Virus record (IMG/VR): IMGVR_UViG_3300032241_003249
Location: 1 to 22,453 of that record
Source of the DNA: a virus
Direction: 5' to 3' (one strand)
DNA length: 22,453 nt
Shown: piece by piece, positions 6,424 to 13,279 of the stretch
Layout of the letters: each line of letters opens with the position of its first letter
How positions within the stretch are numbered: the first letter of the stretch is position 1
The notes under the pieces: generated by a model
Databases searched by the model: none
What the model was told of the DNA's origin: nothing
What the model saw: the letters and a program-made list of their open reading frames with translations, nothing else
Position numbers and translations under genes: made by a program

Positions 6424-7149
6424 ATGAACAATCAGCTTATCCTTAAAACTCGCGAAGGCCTAAATCGTCCTACCTTAGCCACTTTGGACCAAGCAGAACT
6501 AATTCAGCACACCACGGCCACACTAGCTAAAGTGGCACCGGCTACTAGCTTCCTGTACAGTTGTCGCACCCAGGATAAATCTCACACCAAAGCCGCTAAA
6601 CAATACGGCGGTGGCTCGGTGTACCGGCACATGTTGCGCGCCAATACTTCTGTCAATGTAAATAGTGATTTACTTTATCCGCAAATTACTATTATTGACC
6701 GTACCTTTTCTGGCGCGTCTTTAAAAGTTTACGTAGGATTTTATCGGATTATTTGCAGCAACGGCCTAACTGTTTCAGTGGGCGAAACTTTGTCCTGGTC
6801 AATTGACCATCGATTATCCTCCGCCGTTCAACTTATGGAACTTAGTCGCAGCATCGCAGCTGCATGGTCTCAAGTAATTCAAGCGCAGACTGTTCTAGCC
6901 AACGCGGCAATTGCTTCAATCAATCCTATTCAAGCTATTGACAATTTATCCATGTTTTCTATTCGCCAAAAAGAACAGTTAAAACAAGCGTTGCCTACTG
7001 CCCGTCCCGAAGATAATGTGAATACCGTATACGGCCTTTACAATTTCTTAAATGAACAGGACAGACTAACCGCGCGGCGCGGCAGTACCGCCTATCTGGA
7101 CAGGGATACCAACATGCTTGCTACCTTAATCGAGTTTGCCGCAGCCTAA
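6424..7149 (+). CDS. DUF932 family protein
   Basis: The 241-residue product fits the DUF932 phage/plasmid family. The hallmark is a strand pair reading GASLKVYVGFYRIICSNGLT at about residue 98, the equivalent of the family's 'L...G..R.VCSNG' core. An N-terminal region on substrate-like turns and a long helical C-terminus follow. DUF932 proteins are widespread in phages and conjugative elements near GP88-like and RadC-like genes and their activity is not established. AAGGAA lies nine bases upstream. Codon choice in this gene and the next is visibly more AT-rich than in the replication block. Confidence 0.75.
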   Translation: MNNQLILKTREGLNRPTLATLDQAELIQHTTATLAKVAPATSFLYSCRTQDKSHTKAAKQYGGGSVYRHMLRANTSVNVNSDLLYPQITIIDRTFSGASLKVYVGFYRIICSNGLTVSVGETLSWSIDHRLSSAVQLMELSRSIAAAWSQVIQAQTVLANAAIASINPIQAIDNLSMFSIRQKEQLKQALPTARPEDNVNTVYGLYNFLNEQDRLTARRGSTAYLDRDTNMLATLIEFAAA

Positions 7150-7175
7150 TCTATTTTAACCTTAAGGAGATTTAT

Positions 7176-7952
7176 ATGCGCCTACTTTCGCCGGAAGCCT
7201 CCAATGCTAAGTTAAGCAAAAACGCTGCAACCAATTCAGGTTATGAAACTAGCATCCTTTATTTGGCACCATCCAATCAAGCACGCGCGGATGTAGACTT
7301 GTGTCCTGGCGCATCTCCGGGTTGCCGCAAAGCTTGTTTATTCAGCGCGGGCAGAGGCAAATTCCAGAATGTACACAATGCGCGTGTTGCTAAAACGCTT
7401 CGTTTTTTGGATACTCCGCAAGAGTTTCTGGCCGATTTAGTTCACGACTTAGAATACCTAGTTCGAAAACAACAACGTACCGACGTGAAACAGGCTGTTC
7501 GGCTTAACGGCACTAGCGATATCCGTTGGGAAGCTATGCCTGTCCTGAGAAAAGGTGTTCAGTACCCCGGTATCCCACAAGCGTTTCCTGAACTACAATT
7601 TTACGACTATACCAAACTGCCAATGCGTGCAATGCAATTTCTTAAATCTAGCTGGCCTACTAACTATCACTTGACCTTTAGTCGCTCTGAAATAAATCAA
7701 GCAGCCGTGACTCAGTTAATAAGGACCGGCGTTAACGTGGCTGTTGTCTTTCAGGGCAAGCAGTTACCTAGCACTTGGATGGGCCAGACCGTTATTGACG
7801 GCACGCTGCATGACCAACGCTTTCTAGACCCACGTCAGGTAGTTGTAGGTTTGTTAGCTAAAGGCGACGCCAAAAAAGATGCTACAGGTTTTAGCGTGTC
7901 CGTGCTCGAATATGAACACAACGAATTCAATAGAAAGGTGGCAGGCTTATGA
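7176..7952 (+). CDS. GP88-family phage protein
   Basis: This 258-residue protein has the GP88 signature: an N-terminal cysteine cluster (DLCPGASPGCRKACLFSAGR, about residues 40-59), followed by GKFQNVHNARVAKTLRFLD. A middle section with VRLNGTSDIRWEA and YDYTKLPMRAM comes next, then a C-terminal FQGKQLPSTWMGQTVIDGT. The three cysteines plus His suggest a metal site. The biochemical role of this family is unknown; it often travels with DUF932, as here. AAGGAGA precedes the ATG at good spacing. The stop overlaps the next start. Confidence 0.75.
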   Translation: MRLLSPEASNAKLSKNAATNSGYETSILYLAPSNQARADVDLCPGASPGCRKACLFSAGRGKFQNVHNARVAKTLRFLDTPQEFLADLVHDLEYLVRKQQRTDVKQAVRLNGTSDIRWEAMPVLRKGVQYPGIPQAFPELQFYDYTKLPMRAMQFLKSSWPTNYHLTFSRSEINQAAVTQLIRTGVNVAVVFQGKQLPSTWMGQTVIDGTLHDQRFLDPRQVVVGLLAKGDAKKDATGFSVSVLEYEHNEFNRKVAGL

Positions 7953-8128
7953 TGCGGGCATTAGACTTTAAAATAATGAGCGATATCAAATGGAACAATT
8001 GGCAGGCTACCAGCGCAAGTGAACTACTTATGCTTGTGTGCGACAAATGGCGCATTGAGGACAGGCAAACAATTAAGCAAGTCTATCAGGCTATTTTAAC
8101 TATTCATCACTCCATTAATCCTAAATAA
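7949..8128 (+). CDS. Small hypothetical protein
   Basis: This 59-residue protein (MMRALDFKIMSDIKWNNWQA...) starts at ATGATG overlapping the GP88 stop. It contains a predicted helix SASELLMLVCDKWRIEDRQT followed by KQVYQAILTIHHS. No known motif. The overlap and an upstream AAAGGTGG support translation. The cysteine and histidines are too few for a clear metal site. Confidence 0.6.
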   Translation: MMRALDFKIMSDIKWNNWQATSASELLMLVCDKWRIEDRQTIKQVYQAILTIHHSINPK

Positions 8129-8143
8129 AAAAGGAATTATCTA

Positions 8144-8629
8144 ATGGGCTATACACACTATTGGTCTTTTGATTTTAAGGCAGGAAAAACTTCGGACCTT
8201 GAGACTAAATATCAACAGGCTATCCTGGAATGTTCTAAACTTGTTTATAAGTATTCCCAACGGCACGGTGGCATTGCAGGGTTTTCCGCCCACGCTAAGC
8301 CTGGCCTTTATGGCGGCCTCGCTTTGAACGGGTCTCGAGAGTCTGGCGCAGAATGGTTTTGCTTAAGGGAACACTTTAAAGAAAACGAAAAAACAGGTTT
8401 TTGTAAAACTAACCGGGAACACTACGACATGCTAGTCACAGCATGTTTAAGTATTCTTAAATACCGATTAGATACAGCTATCCATATATCCAGCGATGGC
8501 AATTTGGAAAACTGGAAGTATGGTGTTTTACTTGCCCAGCAAAGTTTGCGCCGCAAAGTAAACTGCCCAATTGAGGGGCAAAAAAATCAAACGCGCACGT
8601 TGACAAATTCTGCGCGCATAGTCAGTTAA
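8144..8629 (+). CDS. GYTHYW-family phage protein of unknown function
   Basis: This 161-residue protein begins MGYTHYWSFDFKAG, the characteristic start of a small family often seen in phages. Further family-like elements are GGLALNGSRESGAEWFCLRE, then GFCKTNREHYDMLVTACLSI and ISSDGNLENWKYGVLL. The C-terminal 30 residues (from about SLRRKVNCP) are basic and look like an extension or read-out beyond the conserved domain. The start has AAGGAA nine bases upstream. Function is not known. A TTGACA box lies inside its last codons at 8600. Confidence 0.7.
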   Translation: MGYTHYWSFDFKAGKTSDLETKYQQAILECSKLVYKYSQRHGGIAGFSAHAKPGLYGGLALNGSRESGAEWFCLREHFKENEKTGFCKTNREHYDMLVTACLSILKYRLDTAIHISSDGNLENWKYGVLLAQQSLRRKVNCPIEGQKNQTRTLTNSARIVS

Positions 8630-8665
8630 GGCTTCCCAGTTTTTTCTTAACATAGAAAGGGATTT

Positions 8666-8812
8666 ATGTTGCTCGTTTATTTTAAAGAGCCAACAACCCA
8701 GGCTTGGATACTTTATTCGGTAGCACAAACTGCAACGGATGCAGTGCAAATTGGCAGGGACTTAGTTCACCTCGATTATGAGGTTTATTTTCAGGAGAAT
8801 ACCAATGGCTGA
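8666..8812 (+). CDS. Small hypothetical protein
   Basis: This 48-residue protein (MLLVYFKEPTTQAWILYSVA...) has GAAAGG eight bases upstream of its ATG. Its sequence has a strand-helix-strand feel: LVYFKEP, AQTATDAVQIGRDL, DYEVYFQEN. It overlaps the start of the next gene by eight bases. I recognise no family. Confidence 0.6.
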   Translation: MLLVYFKEPTTQAWILYSVAQTATDAVQIGRDLVHLDYEVYFQENTNG

Positions 8813-8948
8813 ATTTTTGGCAACACAGCTGAATCTACCTATGGAACTAATTCGATTTCTGGATACTGCAGTGTCCATTCTGATGTTTATACTTATTGTT
8901 CGGCTGCTTGGGGAAATTGCAAAAGACAATAAGGAGATGCGTGAATGA
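8805..8948 (+). CDS. Tiny single-pass membrane protein
   Basis: This 47-residue protein (MAEFLATQLNLPMELIRFLD...) has one hydrophobic helix, AVSILMFILIVRLLG at about residues 23-37, and a charged C-terminus (EIAKDNKEMRE). AGGAG lies seven bases upstream. It is embedded by overlaps on both sides (8 bases and ATGA), so it is cotranslated with unknowns. It could be a superinfection or envelope-acting factor; nothing specific is visible. Confidence 0.65.
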   Translation: MAEFLATQLNLPMELIRFLDTAVSILMFILIVRLLGEIAKDNKEMRE

Positions 8949-9196
8949 GCCTAGGAAATCTGCCGGATGCATTGGACCAATTCAGTAATTTACACCGGAA
9001 GCTGCTTATCCGTTTTCCAGCTAGCGTATGCCCAATTCAGAATAGGGCAGTCTATTACGCGGACCAGGACATTTATTCTGATTGGCTCGAATCTTTGTAC
9101 GATTTAGATGCTAGCTATGAAGCAGCGGATTTACTGGACACTGCACGAAGAACAAGTCAGCGCTTTTTTAATGAGTTAAATCGTATCCCATTTTAA
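8945..9196 (+). CDS. Small acidic hypothetical protein
   Basis: This 83-residue protein (MSLGNLPDALDQFSNLHRKL...) starts at an ATGA overlap, with AAGGAGA upstream. The C-terminal half is acidic and helical (YSDWLESLYDLDASYEAADLL). No motif, signal peptide or membrane segment. No family recognised. Confidence 0.65.
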   Translation: MSLGNLPDALDQFSNLHRKLLIRFPASVCPIQNRAVYYADQDIYSDWLESLYDLDASYEAADLLDTARRTSQRFFNELNRIPF

Positions 9197-9210
9197 CTTA
9201 GGAGTATTCT

Positions 9211-9369
9211 ATGAGTAAGATTGTCGAATTCTGCGACTCTTTAATCCTTGAAGGTGCCAATCCACGCATTGCCATTCTGACCGCAGTGACCCGGTTTCGG
9301 TTAGGCGGCCTGGCTACTCGGCAATTGTGGGACTATTACCAGGTATCCGCAAATGAGTTGCCTATTTAA
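9211..9369 (+). CDS. Small hypothetical protein
   Basis: This 52-residue protein (MSKIVEFCDSLILEGANPRI...) has TTAGGAG upstream of its ATG. The middle (AILTAVTRFRLGGLATRQLW) could form an HTH-like pair of helices with a glycine turn, then DYYQVSANELP. This is suggestive of a small DNA-binding protein, but it is too short and too weak to call. Confidence 0.55.
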   Translation: MSKIVEFCDSLILEGANPRIAILTAVTRFRLGGLATRQLWDYYQVSANELPI

Positions 9370-9400
9370 TTTGGTAAAACCTACCATAAAAAGGCTTTAA

Positions 9401-9547
9401 ATGCATATCCTAATTTGTATATTTGTGCTCCTATTAATAGGACACTTAATCCTTGAAAGGGCTTATCATGACAGAGAAACCCGGTTTGATGCTCGTACCC
9501 GACACCACCAAAGAACAAAAAGAAAAGACAGAACAGAAAATGAATGA
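9401..9547 (+). CDS. Small membrane-anchored basic protein overlapping next two genes
   Basis: This 48-residue protein starts MHILICIFVLLLIGHLILER. Residues 2-18 form a membrane helix, and the rest is strongly charged (RTRHHQRTKRKDRTENE). AAGG lies about nine bases upstream. Its 3' half overlaps the next gene in another frame by 80 bases and its stop lies just ahead of the transglycosylase start. The helix-plus-charged-tail plan and the nesting resemble spanin or antiholin gene arrangements, but no spanin lipobox is present here. Confidence 0.5.
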   Translation: MHILICIFVLLLIGHLILERAYHDRETRFDARTRHHQRTKRKDRTENE

Positions 9548-9677
9548 GGAGACCGAGCATGCTATTTCCCCTGAAACCGCTGCGGAACGAAGACGCAAAC
9601 AGGAACAGGAACGTCGTCGCCGCAATAGTAATTTGGTGCGCGACCTTCGTGACGGGGACAAAGGCAAGCGGCGCTGA
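9468..9677 (+). CDS. Highly charged small protein nested between membrane protein and transglycosylase
   Basis: This 69-residue protein (MTEKPGLMLVPDTTKEQKEK...) is nearly all Glu, Lys and Arg after residue 18 (EQERRRRNSNLVRDLRDGD), probably one long charged helix. I chose the ATG at 9468, with GAAAGG seven bases upstream, instead of the TTG at 9453. It overlaps the membrane gene by 80 bases and the transglycosylase gene by 119 bases, each in a different frame. A regulator or chaperone for the lytic proteins is conceivable. Because the overlaps are large, either this or the 48-residue gene could be spurious. Confidence 0.5.
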   Translation: MTEKPGLMLVPDTTKEQKEKTEQKMNEETEHAISPETAAERRRKQEQERRRRNSNLVRDLRDGDKGKRR

Positions 9678-10233
9678 GAGTAGCAGCTTGGATGTTCTTC
9701 CGGTCCCGGAGACTCGACACACGGTACCTTATTCGAATGCTGGTTGGCTTGAATGCGGAAAACGTCTCAGCGCATTATCCGGTATAAAGCAGGACCAGCA
9801 AACTCAGTTAGTCCTACGGATTCGGGATTCCTCCATTGTAAGAACGTCCGATTTCTTAAGTCACTTGTATGCAATAGCTTACGTGGAGTCTCGGTTTAAT
9901 GAACAAGCAGTGTCCAGTTCCAAAGCGAGAGGGCTCCTACAACTCACTTCAATCGGCGCGGAGGAAGCTGCTCTGGAATGCGGGCTACCAATTCTTACCG
10001 AGGATTCTATGGATAGGCTCTTGAAGAGTTCCCTGAACGTGCGCTACTCCAGTTGCCTGCTGAGAAAGTATCTCAGGGAAACGAAGGGAAGTTGGTTCCA
10101 CGCTTTAATCCTTTACAACGGAGGTTACCTTCAACTGACCCGCTACCTAAGCACCGGTACCCTGACAGAGGAAACGCACAACTATGTTATGTCCGTCCTG
10201 AGTGCGTACGGAATTTGTTCTGTTCCCAATTGA
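9559..10233 (+). CDS. Membrane-anchored or exported lytic transglycosylase (SLT domain)
   Basis: This 224-residue enzyme cleaves peptidoglycan glycan strands. The SLT core is clear: AIAYVESRFNEQAVSSSKAR with the catalytic Glu near residue 110, then GLLQLTS at 125-131 and ALILYNGGYLQLTRYL further on. An N-terminal hydrophobic stretch (NVVAAIVIWCATFVTGTKA, about 18-36) follows a basic start and could be an anchor or signal peptide. I chose the ATG at 9559, with AGGAG seven bases upstream, over 9544. In phages such enzymes help DNA entry through the wall or act in lysis. It is far from the lysozyme at 18102, so the two are separate cell-wall activities. Confidence 0.85.
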   Translation: MLFPLKPLRNEDANRNRNVVAAIVIWCATFVTGTKASGAESSSLDVLPVPETRHTVPYSNAGWLECGKRLSALSGIKQDQQTQLVLRIRDSSIVRTSDFLSHLYAIAYVESRFNEQAVSSSKARGLLQLTSIGAEEAALECGLPILTEDSMDRLLKSSLNVRYSSCLLRKYLRETKGSWFHALILYNGGYLQLTRYLSTGTLTEETHNYVMSVLSAYGICSVPN

Positions 10234-10258
10234 CGAATTCTGCAAACTAGTTTAATTT
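10230..10258 (+). promoter_or_regulatory. Sigma-70-like promoter for the ClpP-like gene
   Basis: TTGACG, 17 bases, TAATTT, lying just after the transglycosylase stop. The expected RNA start near 10265 is followed by a small hairpin GTCCA-CTAA-TGGAC at 10266-10279. The first 14 bases TTGACRAATTCTGC recur at 8600. Confidence 0.5.
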
Positions 10259-10298
10259 AATTTGTGTCCACTAATGGACCTTAAAGAAAGTAGGTACA

Positions 10299-11039
10299 AT
10301 GAAAAGATTTATTCCAGTTCTATTAGGAGTATTCGGTTTCGCAATGCGTGCGCCTGCAGAGGTGGAGGTGCATAAGGACCATGCCGCAGTTATCTACGCA
10401 CCTATCACCGGCGGTAACCTGGACCCCATTAACCAGTTTGTTCTTGAAAGCATCGGGAAGCGGGACTACCTGGACCTTATTATTAATTCGCCTGGCGGGT
10501 CCGTCAGCGAAGGGTGGGCTCTACTGAACCGCTTGGACTATGCCCGGTCCAAAGGTGTAACGGTGAACTGTTTTGTCCCTGAAATTGCTGCTAGTATGGC
10601 GTTTCAAATTCTATTGCATTGTGACCATAGGTACGCGCTGAAACGGTCCGGCCTTCTTTGGCATCGAGTATCCGTGCACACAGGAATAGGTGCTAGCATC
10701 AATTCCTTGGTAGCGGCGGACCTGCTTCGGGACCTGCTTGCGGTGGATAAGCAACTTATACAGGACCTTGTATCCCACGTACCAATGACTAAAGAGGCTG
10801 TCCTATTTCACTTGGATAAAGAGACCATGCACCTGGCTACCGATTTGAATGAAGCGGCTCCCGGCTTCTTTGAAGAAGTCCCCGACAATATCTCTGGTCT
10901 TTACGAAGCGCTGACCTCACCTAAAGTGGTTCGTCAAACCGAGGAAATGGACATTCTGCGCCGCCTATTCGGTGGAGAAATCATTTACATCAAAAGAGGT
11001 TCTATACGTGAAGCGGAACCTGTTCCAGTTAAGAAGTGA
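10299..11039 (+). CDS. Exported ClpP-like serine protease
   Basis: This 246-residue protein has the crotonase/ClpP fold pattern. LDLIINSPGGSVSEGWALL (about 58-76) is the oxyanion loop with Gly66-Gly67. FVPEIAASMAFQILLH has the likely nucleophile Ser99, and SGLLWHRVSVHTG the likely His122. No obvious catalytic Asp was assigned. The first 20 residues (MKRFIPVLLGVFGFAMRAPA) are a textbook signal peptide with an APA cleavage site, so it should act in the periplasm. That differs from phage head-maturation ClpP homologs, which lack a signal and sit beside the portal gene. Neighbours are a transglycosylase upstream and small unknowns downstream. A lytic, anti-defence or host-surface role is possible. 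Confidence 0.8.
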   Translation: MKRFIPVLLGVFGFAMRAPAEVEVHKDHAAVIYAPITGGNLDPINQFVLESIGKRDYLDLIINSPGGSVSEGWALLNRLDYARSKGVTVNCFVPEIAASMAFQILLHCDHRYALKRSGLLWHRVSVHTGIGASINSLVAADLLRDLLAVDKQLIQDLVSHVPMTKEAVLFHLDKETMHLATDLNEAAPGFFEEVPDNISGLYEALTSPKVVRQTEEMDILRRLFGGEIIYIKRGSIREAEPVPVKK

Positions 11040-11217
11040 GGAATTAAGAATAAGGAGGCTGGTCCAGTGGCTGGCCTCCTTAACGGAGGACGATTTCTAT
11101 TTATTCAAGGATAGGTCCCTGGTTAGGGTAGCTAGCAAATTAAACAACAAAGCCCAGGATAGTGGGCTCCACAGTGAGGTGCGATATGAGTTCCAACACG
11201 AACTGGAATCCGATTAA
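11008..11217 (+). CDS. Small hypothetical protein
   Basis: This 69-residue protein is read from a GTG at 11008, with AAAGAGG eight bases upstream; it overlaps the protease gene by 32 bases. Sequence features are a basic helix (SEELRIRRLVQWLASLTEDD) and then RSLVRVASKLNNKAQ. No motif is recognisable and no alternative ATG is available, so the start is uncertain. Confidence 0.5.
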   Translation: MKRNLFQLRSEELRIRRLVQWLASLTEDDFYLFKDRSLVRVASKLNNKAQDSGLHSEVRYEFQHELESD

Positions 11218-11437
11218 GCTTAAGCTCTATTTGTCCCCGGAAGAAAGGCAAGCGTACCGGCTTGCGGCGAATGTGGTAGGTAAAGAGTCCATTAGCGAAT
11301 ACATGGCCCACGCCATCCAAACGTACACAGCTTTCCTGGTAAAGGAGCTGAGGGACCAGGTAGCTGCGGCTTCTCCGAGCACTTCCAATGTGCTGGACGC
11401 AACTCCTCAGGAGCCGGAGGTACCATCCAATGGCTAA
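11186..11437 (+). CDS. Possible ribbon-helix-helix type small protein
   Basis: This 83-residue protein (MSSNTNWNPIKLKLYLSPEE...) reads like a CopG/Arc-type RHH domain: a strand IKLKLYLS, helix EERQAYRLAANVVG, turn KESISEYM, helix AHAIQTYTAFLVKEL. A Ser/Pro/Thr-rich tail follows. RHH proteins are DNA-binding dimers, often autoregulators. I took the ATG at 11186 with GTGAGG close upstream. It overlaps the genes on both sides. Confidence 0.6.
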   Translation: MSSNTNWNPIKLKLYLSPEERQAYRLAANVVGKESISEYMAHAIQTYTAFLVKELRDQVAAASPSTSNVLDATPQEPEVPSNG

Positions 11438-11600
11438 AAAACAGTACCTAATTGCCTTGAACCAGGACCAGCTCATTTTCCTTGCACAGGACCTGGAGGA
11501 TGCGCTAGCTTCGGAAGCGTATTCCGTGTCCGAAAAGCTGCTTTTAGCAGCGGTGGTTAGCAAGCTTAGAAGGCAGAAAGCGAGACTTCAGGATGTTTAA
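11430..11600 (+). CDS. Small helical hypothetical protein
   Basis: This 56-residue protein (MAKKQYLIALNQDQLIFLAQ...) starts with CCGGAGG about eight bases upstream, overlaps the preceding stop by eight bases and overlaps the nuclease start by eight. Two leucine-rich helices (DQLIFLAQDLEDALAS and SEKLLLAAVVSKLRRQKARL) suggest a small helical bundle. No family recognised. Confidence 0.6.
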   Translation: MAKKQYLIALNQDQLIFLAQDLEDALASEAYSVSEKLLLAAVVSKLRRQKARLQDV

Positions 11601-12582
11601 ACCGACACTTGATTTAGTAAAAGACGGAATCCAGAATATTCAGGAGGAACACGCCAAATCGGAAGTTACGAAACGGGGTATCCTTCGCGCAGGTAGCACC
11701 GGCCTTCTATTAGGGGACGGTTCCGTGGTGGGCAAATGCGCCCGGCAAACTTACCTACGTCTTGAGGGTATTGAAGCTGGGGAGGATGATGCTAGCCGAG
11801 AATTCATGTTTGCTGCTGGCAGAACAAATGAGGATAGCTGGGTGGACCTATTCAGAAGAGCCGGTATTTCTTCAGAACAGATTCGTCGTGAAGAGGAAAT
11901 CCCCATTCAGTGGCAGACTAGGAGCGGGCGGCAAGTTTCAGGCCGGCCTGACATTGTTTTAGGGGAACCCAGATTGGGTGCATTTGTACCCATTAAAGGT
12001 ATCGAACTGAAGCTTGTGTCCTCGCTCTGGACCGCCAGGGATGTGGCCATAAAGCAGGAGCCGAAAGCAATGCACCTGATGCAAGCGGCACACTACTCCT
12101 GGAAGCTGGGCGATTTACCGTTCGAGCTTTGGTACACCAGCAGGGCGGACTTTGCAATAAACGGTTGGGCGCAAAAGAACTTTCCAAAGCAGAACGAGCC
12201 GGGCTCCCAGTACTGCCAGTACAATGAGAAAGGGGAAGTCCTTAAGACAGTACCCTTCATTGTCGGGTATGAACTGGACTGGAACAAGGGTACTTTGGAG
12301 TACCGCTGCCTCACTACCCCGGGCAGCAAATGGACGCCGACGATTGTGACCAAGCGTGGGATTGAGGAGTACTTTGAACTGGTGGACGGGATGGTAAATT
12401 CGGATAAGCTGCCTCCGAGACCGCTGAACGTTTCCGCTTCCGGAGAGAAAGGAAACTATTCAATCTGTTCCTACTGCCCACTGCAGCAGGTCTGCGATAA
12501 AATGGAGTCCAAAGGAAAAGCTGCTTGGGTTCAAGCGGTCCAGGAATGGGCTCCCAGGATTCCCTCTTCCGGTTCTTTGTAG
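11593..12582 (+). CDS. Cas4-like PD-(D/E)XK exonuclease with Fe-S cysteines
   Basis: This 329-residue protein carries the nuclease core QVSGRPDIVLGE with Asp120, GIELKLVSS with Glu138 and Lys140, and an MQAAHYSW helix with Gln164. Four cysteines are placed as in Cas4 and AddB: one near the N-terminus (Cys49 in GKCARQTYLR) and three at the C-terminus (Cys292, Cys295, Cys301 in ICSYCPLQQVC), which should bind a 4Fe-4S cluster. Cas4-like phage exonucleases resect DNA ends in recombination-dependent replication. No cas genes or CRISPR repeats are nearby, so I infer a replication and recombination role alongside the polymerase and resolvase downstream. Confidence 0.85.
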   Translation: MFKPTLDLVKDGIQNIQEEHAKSEVTKRGILRAGSTGLLLGDGSVVGKCARQTYLRLEGIEAGEDDASREFMFAAGRTNEDSWVDLFRRAGISSEQIRREEEIPIQWQTRSGRQVSGRPDIVLGEPRLGAFVPIKGIELKLVSSLWTARDVAIKQEPKAMHLMQAAHYSWKLGDLPFELWYTSRADFAINGWAQKNFPKQNEPGSQYCQYNEKGEVLKTVPFIVGYELDWNKGTLEYRCLTTPGSKWTPTIVTKRGIEEYFELVDGMVNSDKLPPRPLNVSASGEKGNYSICSYCPLQQVCDKMESKGKAAWVQAVQEWAPRIPSSGSL

Positions 12583-12604
12583 ATTAAGTAAGTTAAAAAA
12601 GTGT

Positions 12605-12632
12605 TCAAGTTTCTGTTCGAATGTTCCGATAA
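12605..12632 (+). promoter_or_regulatory. Sigma-28-like promoter, copy 3
   Basis: TCAAGTTT, 12 bases, then TCCGATAA (seven of eight match FliA -10). The spacer has TTCT-GTT-CGAA. It lies in the gap between the nuclease gene and the gene at 12691, implying that the replication block is part of the same regulon as the early genes. Confidence 0.6.
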
Positions 12633-12690
12633 ACAAATTGACGCTCATAGTGGGCGACAATCTAACGCCGAAAGGCAAGGAGTTTCTAGT

Positions 12691-13113
12691 ATGTCAAGTC
12701 AAGCAGCCCCAGTCGCCAAGTACATCCTCAAGATTAAGGAGGAAGCTGGCCTCAAGGAAGTTGGCAAAGTGGTGGAACGGGAAGGCGCAAACGGTTCCGT
12801 CTACATGACAGTGGAAGGCACCGACCTGATTGTTGGCACCAATAAGGACGGCCATTTAGTGCTTAAGAAAAAGAACGCGGACCCGGATGCAGAGTATGCT
12901 TACTCCACCATCACCCGCCTCTTTGAGAACGAGTCCAAGAGCGGTAACGCCTATCACCGCGGCAAGACTCAGGAGGGGGTAGTCTATATGATGTTTCCCA
13001 ATACCCCAAAAACAAAGGGCCGCAGCGGCGGTCGCAATTTCCAGTCCTCCGGTGCAGCCAAGCAAACGGGAGCTAAGCCCGCAGGCAACGGCTTCCAGCG
13101 CCGGCAAGCTTAA
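12691..13113 (+). CDS. Possible phage DNA-binding protein ahead of polymerase
   Basis: This 140-residue protein starts at the ATG at 12691 with AAGGAG about eight bases upstream; an earlier GTG at 12601 would start inside the promoter. The first 100 residues look beta-rich (VVEREGANGSVYMTVEGTDL, then IVGTNKDGHLVLKKKNADPD). The tail is a low-complexity Gly/Ser/Lys/Arg segment (KGRSGGRNFQSSGAAKQTGA). A compact beta domain with a flexible basic tail beside nuclease and polymerase genes would fit a single-strand or general DNA-binding protein. No acidic SSB tip is present, so this is a guess. Confidence 0.6.
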   Translation: MSSQAAPVAKYILKIKEEAGLKEVGKVVEREGANGSVYMTVEGTDLIVGTNKDGHLVLKKKNADPDAEYAYSTITRLFENESKSGNAYHRGKTQEGVVYMMFPNTPKTKGRSGGRNFQSSGAAKQTGAKPAGNGFQRRQA

Positions 13114-13279
13114 GCAAAGTCAGGAGCAGGTAGGACAGTACCTTTTCGGAGGCTACGCGTCCTACCTTTCTGAGTGGATTCGACTGAAGCAAGCTAGGGG
13201 ACTTAGGCCAGAATGGCAACGGCGTGAATTGGAGCAGCGAAATGTTCACAATCTTAAAGCCTCAAACAAGACCCCCTAG
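13052..13279 (+). CDS. Doubtful small ORF filling the gap before polymerase
   Basis: The only canonical start in this frame is a GTG at 13052 inside the preceding gene, and it has no ribosome binding site. Yet the part after 13113 reads like protein (QYLFGGYASYLSEWIRLKQA, then RGLRPEWQRRELEQRN) with codon use like its neighbours, and it fills an otherwise empty gap of about 130 bases. Either it starts at the weak GTG, or it is joined to the preceding gene by a +1 frameshift, or it is a decayed gene. Its last 38 bases overlap the polymerase start. Confidence 0.35.
   Translation: MQPSKRELSPQATASSAGKLKQSQEQVGQYLFGGYASYLSEWIRLKQARGLRPEWQRRELEQRNVHNLKASNKTP

Noticed and set aside
11593-12582. Cas4-like gene as evidence for a CRISPR system
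   Set aside because: No cas1/cas2 genes and no repeat-spacer array are present; phage Cas4-like nucleases usually act in recombination.
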